A stretch of 41,678 nucleotides of DNA from an uncultured Christensenellaceae bacterium (GTDB lineage Bacteria; Bacillota; Clostridia; Christensenellales; Borkfalkiaceae): NCBI GenBank assembly GCA_910588645.1, contig CAJUOY010000015.1, positions 1-41,678 of the forward strand. The letters run 5' to 3'. A model generated the notes under the pieces. That model was not told the origin of the DNA. It saw only the letters and a program-made list of their open reading frames with translations, and did no database searches. Made by a program: the position numbers and the translations under genes. Positions 22,862 to 28,830 of this stretch are shown here, one piece after another. Positions within the stretch are counted from its first letter, which is position 1; every line of letters starts with the position of its first letter.

Positions 22862-24175
22862 ATGGAAGAAGAGAATAAGGGAGTTTCCATAGGTGAAATT
22901 TTCCGCGTTATATTTTCAAAAAAAATACTCGCTCTCATAATCGCGCTTGCGGTGACGGTTGCGGGTACCTTATTGATGTACTTTCTCTATAATTCATTGA
23001 AGATGAATTACGAGACGGAGTTTAGTATGATATTGCCCGATCTGGAGGATAAAGAATATTACACTTTTCCCGACGGATCTATTATGCACTATGCGGAAAT
23101 GGTTTCTTATGAGGAACTCGAAGCCGTGAAGAATTCCTCGGAAGATTTTAAAAATATAGATGTCGAGTCAATGGTTTCTTCGGGCGAGATCAACATCAGC
23201 CGCAATCAGGTCATAACAAAAGTTAACGAGTTGGAATCTTCCACTGTAACTTATATAATCAGAGTCAAAAGCAGCTATTTCAAGGACTCTTATCAGGCCG
23301 CCGCATTTATGAGGGCGGTATGTTCCCGTCCTGTGGAGAAGTATGCGCAGACTGAACCCAATCACTACGTGTACCTCGATATGTCAAAGGACGCGGACGA
23401 TTATCAGCGTGAGATCAGTTTGCTTTCTTCGCAACTGAACTATATTCTCAATGAATACGAAGCTTTGGTAAGAACTCACGGAGCAGATTTCATTGCGGAA
23501 GGAAGAACGCTTAAAACTTACGTCGACGAAATCAACTTCTATAAAAATAAGAACCGTCTCAGCATTCTTAACAATAAAGTAAAGCAGGAATATTTACTTA
23601 AAAACGAGGACGTTCTCGAAGAATACAGATTAAATCTTTTCAACCTTGAAAGACAGCTTACGATTGCCAACGATACTTTGACTCAGCTTTTAAACCTTAT
23701 GAATTCCGATACGGGAACAAGCTTTACGGACGGCGCTTCGGTAATTAAGTCTCAAAGGGATACGATAGGTAATCTCGAAGTACAGATAGAGGATGCGAAA
23801 AAGTTCCTCGAATACAAGAACGTTGATCCTACTTTCGAAACCGAATATATTCAGCCGGAATACGACGCGATAAAAGAGTATACCGATACTTTGAAAAAAG
23901 TAGTGACCGAGGTTTACGGTAAAACGGCGACAGTTTCGTTTATGAACGTAAACGGAATAGTAACTTCGGGCGGTATCGGCCTTATGATGAGCGGTGCTTT
24001 GAGCTTTATAGTCGGCGTAATTTTGGCTTGCATTGTCGCATATATCGCAGGCAGAGTATCAAAAAATAAAAAGATTGCCCGCAATGCGGAAGTTACTGTG
24101 TTCCCCGAAGCTGCCGCGCAGATCGCCGTAACCGACGACGCGGAAGAGAAAGATAACGAAAAAGACGAAAAATAA
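22862..24175 (+). CDS. Wzz/chain-length-determinant-like membrane protein, orphan
   Basis: A 437-residue protein with one membrane helix near the N-terminus (about 21-44), a long polar, helix-rich region that should lie outside the membrane (coiled-coil-like about 185-330), and a second helix (about 370-397) followed by an acidic cytoplasmic tail ending EEKDNEKDEK. This hairpin topology is that of Wzz/polysaccharide co-polymerase proteins controlling chain length. No tyrosine kinase, Wzx/Wzy or glycosyltransferase is nearby, so its polymer is unknown. A strong ACGGAGG ribosome site precedes the ATG. The upstream gap has a TATACT-like box near 22810 but no good -35. A terminator follows. Confidence 0.65.
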   Translation: MEEENKGVSIGEIFRVIFSKKILALIIALAVTVAGTLLMYFLYNSLKMNYETEFSMILPDLEDKEYYTFPDGSIMHYAEMVSYEELEAVKNSSEDFKNIDVESMVSSGEINISRNQVITKVNELESSTVTYIIRVKSSYFKDSYQAAAFMRAVCSRPVEKYAQTEPNHYVYLDMSKDADDYQREISLLSSQLNYILNEYEALVRTHGADFIAEGRTLKTYVDEINFYKNKNRLSILNNKVKQEYLLKNEDVLEEYRLNLFNLERQLTIANDTLTQLLNLMNSDTGTSFTDGASVIKSQRDTIGNLEVQIEDAKKFLEYKNVDPTFETEYIQPEYDAIKEYTDTLKKVVTEVYGKTATVSFMNVNGIVTSGGIGLMMSGALSFIVGVILACIVAYIAGRVSKNKKIARNAEVTVFPEAAAQIAVTDDAEEKDNEKDEK

Positions 24176-24187
24176 ATATTTTATATT

Positions 24188-24220
24188 AAAATTCACCCCT
24201 GTTTCCGGGGTGAATTTTTT
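24188..24220 (+). terminator. Rho-independent terminator between the Wzz-like gene and bioY
   Basis: AAAATTCACCCC (24188-24199) pairs with GGGGTGAATTTT (24207-24218), and the T run reaches 24220. It ends only 9 nt before the bioY start codon. Confidence 0.88.
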
Positions 24221-24229
24221 GAGGATCAT

Positions 24230-24799
24230 ATGGAAAAAGCCAAGGGAAAATTGCTTGCGGCGGACATAGCGGAATGCGGTCTGTTCACTGCCTTAATGGT
24301 TGCGGGCGCGTTTATAAAAATAGATTTTCCTCTCGTGCCGCTCACCTTTCAAACGGTGATAAGCGTGCTTGCGGGATTGTTGCTCGGCGCGCGAAAGGGT
24401 GCGTTTTCTATGTCTGTCTACTGCATTATGGGGCTTATAGGTATCCCCGTATTTGCTGCGGGCGGCGGACTCTTTTATGTGCTTAAACCGTCGTTCGGTT
24501 ATATAATAGGCTTTATTGTCAGCGCGGTTGTCGCCGGCGTTGCGGCGGGCAGAAAGGGGTTGCCCTTTTGGAGATATTTGCTCGGCGCCGTGGCTGCCTT
24601 TCTTGCCGGATACGCGGTAGGTATTCCATATTGCGTTTTGGCTGCTCATTTGCTCGGGGTGGAGGACCTTTGGGGATTGCTTGTCACAGGCAATTTGATA
24701 TATATGCCCAAAGATCTTGCGCTTTGCATACTGGCGGCAATTCTTGCCTGGCGAGTACTTCCGTACATAGATAAGGGTAGGCAGAAGTTAGGTAAGTAA
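24230..24799 (+). CDS. bioY: Biotin ECF transporter substrate-binding component
   Basis: A 189-residue integral membrane protein with about six helices matching BioY. Landmarks are the N-terminal LTFQTVISVLAGLLLGARKG, YCIMGLIGIPVFAAGGG and the FGYIIGFIVSAVVAG stretch. BioY binds biotin and works with the shared EcfT/EcfA energising module, not encoded here, or alone in some bacteria. A GAGGA ribosome site lies 5 nt before the ATG, immediately after the preceding terminator. No separate promoter or BirA-type operator is visible in the short gap, so expression may depend on read-through. Confidence 0.93.
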   Translation: MEKAKGKLLAADIAECGLFTALMVAGAFIKIDFPLVPLTFQTVISVLAGLLLGARKGAFSMSVYCIMGLIGIPVFAAGGGLFYVLKPSFGYIIGFIVSAVVAGVAAGRKGLPFWRYLLGAVAAFLAGYAVGIPYCVLAAHLLGVEDLWGLLVTGNLIYMPKDLALCILAAILAWRVLPYIDKGRQKLGK

Positions 24800-24815
24800 A
24801 AAAATAATTTATTAA

Positions 24816-24839
24816 CCCCGCGGCGAAAATGCCGCGGGG
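24816..24839. terminator. Bidirectional hairpin between convergent bioY and the WYL regulator
   Basis: CCCCGCGGC (24816-24824) and GCCGCGGGG (24831-24839) form a 9-bp GC-rich stem with a GAAAAT loop. A/T-rich flanks on both sides suit termination in both directions. Confidence 0.8.
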
Positions 24840-24846
24840 TAATTTA

Positions 24847-25764
24847 TTATGTTTCGCAAATGCGCATTGCTGCGCTTTTTACGCGTTCTTTCAATTTTTC
24901 GGGTTCAAGCACTTTTACGTTCCCTCCGAAGCCGAGTATTTTGTTTACGAGAATTTCGTCATCCGGCAAAGTAAGTGTGGCGGTAAATTTGTTTCCGCTC
25001 GGTTCGATATTGTCTATGCCAATCCAGTCTTCGACGTCGGTCAACGCGCTTTTTTCAATTTCAAGCGTAACGTCGATCGACTGTCCGTCGATATGCACGA
25101 AGTCAAGATCTATGTCGTCGCGTGTAAATTCCCGTTTTTTGAATTTCGCGCCTGTAAAAATCGCCGACTTTATTCTTCCTATTTTAAAGGTGCGGAATTT
25201 ATTTTTAGTGTGGCAATATGCCCATACGTACCATACGTTTTGTTTGAATATCAGAACATGCGGTTCTATAACACGCTTGGAATGCTCGCCCTCGCGCGAT
25301 ATGTAATCTATGAGAAGGGCGGAGCAGCTGTTGACGGCTTGCTCGCATACTTTCATTTTGTCGTAAAACTTTTTGCTGTCCGCCCAGGTGCCGCTGTCCA
25401 CTATAATGTTTCCGCAAACGGAGGTTTCGCGCCGTTCGGTCTTTTGTTTACACTCCAGCTTTTCGCGCGCGGATATTATATTTTCGTCGGTTATCTGGGA
25501 CGCCATAGCGTTGAGCGCGTTTATCGTGACTTTGAATTCTTCCTTTGTAAAGTATCCCGTAGGCAACAGATAGGTGTCCGCTATCGTAAGACCGCCGTAT
25601 CGCCCGCGCTCTACGTTTATGGGGACTCCGCAGGTGATAAGTTCCTCTACGTATCTGTAAATGCTCCTTACGGAAATTTCATACTTTCTTGCAAGTTCCG
25701 CCGCAGTGACTTTTCTTTTGCGCAGTAACAGCATAAGTATTTTAAGCATTATATTGTATTTCAC
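24847..25764 (-). CDS. WYL-domain transcriptional regulator (HTH_11 type)
   Basis: A 305-residue DNA-binding regulator. The N-terminal helix-turn-helix (about 16-50: VTAAELARKYEISVRSIYRY) is of the HTH_11/DeoR-like kind. The WYL ligand-binding domain (about 140-300) has WYVWAYCHTKNKFRTFKIGR, the motif after which the family is named. A C-terminal WCX-like part ends the protein. WYL domains sense nucleic-acid-like or small ligands. The start is a GTG at 25764 with GGAGG 10 nt upstream. It has a consensus promoter and a near-perfect 9-bp inverted repeat close to its predicted transcription start, suggesting autoregulation. It is divergent from a 62-residue gene. Confidence 0.9.
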   Translation of the reverse strand: MKYNIMLKILMLLLRKRKVTAAELARKYEISVRSIYRYVEELITCGVPINVERGRYGGLTIADTYLLPTGYFTKEEFKVTINALNAMASQITDENIISAREKLECKQKTERRETSVCGNIIVDSGTWADSKKFYDKMKVCEQAVNSCSALLIDYISREGEHSKRVIEPHVLIFKQNVWYVWAYCHTKNKFRTFKIGRIKSAIFTGAKFKKREFTRDDIDLDFVHIDGQSIDVTLEIEKSALTDVEDWIGIDNIEPSGNKFTATLTLPDDEILVNKILGFGGNVKVLEPEKLKERVKSAAMRICET

Positions 25765-25791
25765 AGTTCTAAGACCTCCGCATACGGCATA

Positions 25792-25818
25792 GTTTAAATT
25801 GAAAAAAATAATTTAAAC
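25792..25818. promoter_or_regulatory. Inverted repeat, candidate operator for the WYL regulator
   Basis: GTTTAAATT (25792-25800) and AATTTAAAC (25810-25818) are perfect 9-bp arms with a 9-bp spacer. They lie just downstream of the expected WYL transcription start (about 25823). Centre-to-centre distance is 18 bp, fitting a dimer on one DNA face. It is AT-rich, so chance cannot be excluded. Confidence 0.5.
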
Positions 25819-25829
25819 TTTTTTAAAAA

Positions 25830-25858
25830 ATTTTATCATATATGACTATATCTGTCAA
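25830..25858 (-). promoter_or_regulatory. SigA-type promoter of the WYL regulator
   Basis: On the minus strand TTGACA (25858-25853), 17 bp and TAAAAT (25835-25830). A TATAAT on the plus strand (25860-25865) is next to it and may belong to the divergent small gene, though no good -35 is seen for that. Confidence 0.75.
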
Positions 25859-25904
25859 GTATAATGTGTAGAATAATAGACGTAAATAACGGAGGAACTT
25901 AAAA

Positions 25905-26093
25905 ATGACTTTCACTGCATATATTCAAAGACAAAAAAATCTTATAAGGGAACGTCACGAGGGGGAAATATATCTTACACATAAGGGCGAAGTTATCGGC
26001 GTTTCCGAAGAGGATAAACTCTTTTTCGAACTTTCAAAGTCCCGTGGTTTGAATACGCGCGAAAGAATGATGTACGGCAAGACGGCCGTATGA
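25905..26093 (+). CDS. Small hypothetical protein (62 aa)
   Basis: A 62-residue charged, soluble protein (MTFTAYIQRQKNLIRERH...) that I do not recognise. It has no signal peptide, membrane helix or cysteine. Support for a real gene: a strong CGGAGGA ribosome site at proper spacing, an ATG start, a promoter-like region upstream, and a strong hairpin terminator just after its stop. It is divergent from the WYL regulator, and such regulators often control the gene across the divide, so it is a candidate target. It could also be a short leader-type gene. Function unknown. Confidence 0.65.
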   Translation: MTFTAYIQRQKNLIRERHEGEIYLTHKGEVIGVSEEDKLFFELSKSRGLNTRERMMYGKTAV

Positions 26094-26094
26094 A

Positions 26095-26140
26095 CCTAAA
26101 ATAAAAGGGTGCGGAAATATTTCCGCACCCTTATTTTAGG
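26095..26140. terminator. Strong bidirectional terminator
   Basis: The core AAGGGTGCGGAAAT/ATTTCCGCACCCTT (26105-26132) is a perfect 28-bp palindrome, extended by CCTAAAATA and TATTTTAGG with a 2-nt bulge. T or A runs lie on each side. It serves the 62-residue gene and the convergent permease gene. Confidence 0.9.
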
Positions 26141-26147
26141 AAAAAAA

Positions 26148-26957
26148 TCAATGTTGTTTGGTCACCTTTTTTTCGATAAGGGCAATTATACCGTACATGC
26201 CGCCCGCAAGCACGCATAGCACTACGATCGACGTCATCACGAGGTCGAGGTTCAAAACCTGTCTGCCGTAATTTATCATATTGCCAAGTCCCGCGCGGGA
26301 GGAGATGTATTCGCCCATGACCGAGCCTATCCAGGCCAGCCCCACCGCAACTTTAAGCGTGTTCATAAGCGCGGGCAGGGAGGAAGGAATTATCAGCTTG
26401 ATTAAAGTCGTCGCCTTGTTCGCGCCCATTGACTTCATTAAAAGAAGCTTAGTTTTATCGGCGGCGAGAAATCCGGCGAGAGTGTTCATAATGCATACAA
26501 TTATAGCGACGATGACCGTCATAAAGATAATTGCGGAGTAGCCCGTTCCTATCCAAATGATTATCATAGGTCCTAACGCTATTTTAGGTAACGAGTTGAG
26601 AACCACTATGTAGGGTTCAAGCACTTTGCTCACGGTTTCGTTTGCCCACAGTATGATCGCTATGCCGTAGCCGAGAACTACCGCTATCAAAAAGCCCACA
26701 AGGGTTTCCATCAGCGTTATTCCTATGTTGTAGTACAGCGAACCGTCCGCAGAAAGCTGCACAAGCGTTACGACTATTCTTGAAGGCGAGCTGGTGATAA
26801 ACGGATCTATGAGTTGGGTATACGCGCAGAGTTCCCATAATCCGAAGATCGCCGCAAGAATGAGTACGCGCGATACGTGCACTATTATTTTGTTGTTTCT
26901 GATTTTTTTCAGGTATGCGAGGTGTTCGGGTGAACATTCGGGCCTTCTGTTTTTCAT
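26148..26957 (-). CDS. ABC importer permease (SsuC/TauC/ThiX type)
   Basis: A 269-residue membrane protein with about six helices after a basic N-terminus of about 28 residues. The family motif for contact with the ATPase is MKSMGANKATTLIKLIIPSSLPALMNTLKVAVGLAW, i.e. the EAA-like loop. ITSSPSRIVVTLVQL and LGPMIIIWIGTGYSAIIF match nitrate/sulfonate/thiamin-precursor permeases. It is the last gene of a three-gene minus-strand operon (binding protein, ATPase, permease). The ATG at 26957 has no clear ribosome site. The substrate is undetermined. Confidence 0.9.
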   Translation of the reverse strand: MKNRRPECSPEHLAYLKKIRNNKIIVHVSRVLILAAIFGLWELCAYTQLIDPFITSSPSRIVVTLVQLSADGSLYYNIGITLMETLVGFLIAVVLGYGIAIILWANETVSKVLEPYIVVLNSLPKIALGPMIIIWIGTGYSAIIFMTVIVAIIVCIMNTLAGFLAADKTKLLLMKSMGANKATTLIKLIIPSSLPALMNTLKVAVGLAWIGSVMGEYISSRAGLGNMINYGRQVLNLDLVMTSIVVLCVLAGGMYGIIALIEKKVTKQH

Positions 26958-26979
26958 AAGTTTATTTACGGGAATTAAA

Positions 26980-27705
26980 TTATATTCCCAGCTCCTTTCT
27001 CAGTGTTTCGAAGGTAGTTGCAAATTCACTGCATTCACGGCGGGATTTTGGACTGTTTCCGCCGAAGTCGATTTTATGCTGCGCGACGACGGCCGCAGGC
27101 CGCGCCGAAAGTACAACTACCTTGTCTGACAGCGCAATGGCCTCCGAAATATCGTGGGTGACCAACAGCGCCGTCTTTTTTTCGCTCTTGATTATCGATT
27201 GAACGTCGTCGCAGACTTCCAGTCTCGTCTGATAATCCAGCGCCGAAAACGGTTCGTCCAGCAAGAGAATTTCGGGTTCTGCCGCAAGCGTGCGTATCAG
27301 CGCGACTCTCTGACGCATACCGCCCGATAGTTGCGACGGAGTTTTTTTAAGAAAATCTTTCAAACCGTATTTTTCGGCGAGTTCCAATGCTCTTTGCCGT
27401 TTTTCGGGAGTGTTGCGTTTCTTTACTTCCAACGGCAGAAAAATATTCTGTTCTACCGTCCGCCAGGGGAATAGCGCGTCGCGTTGAAGCATATATCCGA
27501 ATTCCCCGCCGCCCCTTAAAACTTCGCCGGAAGAGGGTGTAAGCAGTCCCGCAGCAAGAGAAAGTATCGTCGTTTTGCCGCAGCCCGACGGGCCTATGAC
27601 TGAGACGAACTGTCCGTTTTCGACAGTAAAGTTCAGATTTTTCACCGCGGTGGTTTCACCCTCCTTGGTGTGATAGGTATAATATACTTCTTTAAATTCG
27701 AGCAT
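26980..27705 (-). CDS. ABC importer ATP-binding protein (SsuB/TauB/ThiZ type)
   Basis: A 241-residue ATPase. Walker A is IGPSGCGKTTI, the Q-loop is GYMLQRDALFPWRTV, the signature is LSGGMRQRVALIR, Walker B is EILLLDEPFSALD, and the switch His is in LLVTHDISEA. The wording DALFPWRTVEQNI is typical of the nitrate/taurine/sulfonate/thiamin-precursor class. It starts 2 bases after the binding-protein stop and precedes the permease by 22 bases, so the three genes form one unit. Confidence 0.94.
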   Translation of the reverse strand: MLEFKEVYYTYHTKEGETTAVKNLNFTVENGQFVSVIGPSGCGKTTILSLAAGLLTPSSGEVLRGGGEFGYMLQRDALFPWRTVEQNIFLPLEVKKRNTPEKRQRALELAEKYGLKDFLKKTPSQLSGGMRQRVALIRTLAAEPEILLLDEPFSALDYQTRLEVCDDVQSIIKSEKKTALLVTHDISEAIALSDKVVVLSARPAAVVAQHKIDFGGNSPKSRRECSEFATTFETLRKELGI

Positions 27706-27707
27706 AA

Positions 27708-28706
27708 TTATTTAGCGTAAACTTCTTTATAAATTCTGTCTGCGGCGTCGGTCAATACAAGCGAGGAAAATTCAACTCTCTTGTCAAGTTCGCCCGCAAG
27801 ATCAATTACGTCCTGCAACTTGTTGAACGCACTTTCCTTCATTGCCATATTGGTTACCCAGGCGTCTACCGATTTATAGTTTTCGACTGACGTCTTTATG
27901 CTGTCCTTGTCGGTGCCTGTGAAGTAGGGCACGAGGTATTCGGCAACCTTTGCGGAATCGGTTTCGTTGACGTACTTGACTGCCTTGGTCACCGCGCGCA
28001 GAAGTCCGTCGACCTTGTCGGGGTTGTTCTTTATATAGCTTTCCTTTGCGGAAAAACAGGTGTAGGGGATTTCACCCGATTCCTGACCTACGGAAGCAAC
28101 TATAAAGCCTTTGCCCTGTTTTTCAAACTGGGACGCGACGGGCTCGAACATAGTGCAGTAGTCCGCAACGCCGCCCTCGAACGCCGCCGTCATTGTGGAA
28201 AACTCCACGTCGTAGTTGAGGGTGCATTCTACGTTCAAAGTTTTGATTACGTATTCGAAAGTCATAGCGGGAACGCCGCCGCGTCTGCCTGCGAGGATTT
28301 CTTTTCCTGCAAGGTTGCTCCATTTGAAGTCGGGTTCGGCCTTTCTGCCTACAAGGAAACTGCCGTCGCGCTTGGTGAGCTGCCCGAATACCTTGGGCGA
28401 ATCCTTACTGCCGCCGAGGTTTACGTACAGCGCGGCTTCGGGGCCGCAGAAGCCTACGTCCGCGCTTCCGGAAATTACCGCGGCCATAGTGGAGTCGGCG
28501 CCGCCGCCGTTGGTGAGTTCGATCTCTATGCCTTCATCCTCGAAGTAACCGAGCGCCTCGGCAAGATACAAGGGCGCGTAGAAGATCGAATGCGTCACTT
28601 CGTTTATTCTTATAAGTTTATTTGTTTTTGAGCAGCCCGCCGCCGCGAAAGGTATCGCAAAGGCAAGACAAACCGCAAAAATGCAACTGATTAGTTTCTT
28701 TTTCAA
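27708..28706 (-). CDS. Substrate-binding lipoprotein, NMT1/THI5-SsuA type
   Basis: A 332-residue extracellular binding lipoprotein. The signal peptide ends in the lipobox AAAGC, so Cys at about residue 25 would be lipidated and held on the outer face of the membrane. The mature part has NMT1-like motifs: THSIFYAPLYLAEALGYF, EIELTNGGGADSTMAAVISG, ADVGFCGPEAAL and GGVADYCTMFEPVASQFE. Such proteins bind thiamin pyrimidine precursors, sulfonates, nitrate or riboflavin precursors; no neighbour settles which. The start is a TTG at 28706, with AAGGAG 13 nt upstream, an unusually long spacing. No TPP or other riboswitch fold was seen in the 124-nt gap upstream. Confidence 0.9.
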   Translation of the reverse strand: MKKKLISCIFAVCLAFAIPFAAAGCSKTNKLIRINEVTHSIFYAPLYLAEALGYFEDEGIEIELTNGGGADSTMAAVISGSADVGFCGPEAALYVNLGGSKDSPKVFGQLTKRDGSFLVGRKAEPDFKWSNLAGKEILAGRRGGVPAMTFEYVIKTLNVECTLNYDVEFSTMTAAFEGGVADYCTMFEPVASQFEKQGKGFIVASVGQESGEIPYTCFSAKESYIKNNPDKVDGLLRAVTKAVKYVNETDSAKVAEYLVPYFTGTDKDSIKTSVENYKSVDAWVTNMAMKESAFNKLQDVIDLAGELDKRVEFSSLVLTDAADRIYKEVYAK

Positions 28707-28765
28707 AATAAGTAATTAACTCCTTAAAAATTTGATAATACATTTTATGCGACTTGCAATAGCGT

Positions 28766-28794
28766 TTGACAACGGGCTTAAAAAAGTATACAAT
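28766..28794 (+). promoter_or_regulatory. SigA-type promoter of valS
   Basis: TTGACA (28766-28771), 17 bp and TACAAT (28789-28794). The leader is only about 30 nt, with AAAAGGTG before the ATG at 28831. That leaves no room for a T-box. Confidence 0.8.
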
Positions 28795-28830
28795 AATTGT
28801 AACTACGCGATTGAGAGAAAAGGTGTATAA

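Noticed and set aside
24829..25728. Plus-strand open frame of 299 codons
   Set aside because: It is the antisense of the WYL regulator, rich in Phe and Tyr, and has no family resemblance.
28707..28830. TPP riboswitch or T-box between the binding protein gene and valS
   Set aside because: Only 124 nt separate two divergent genes. I saw no conserved riboswitch core and no terminator hairpin.
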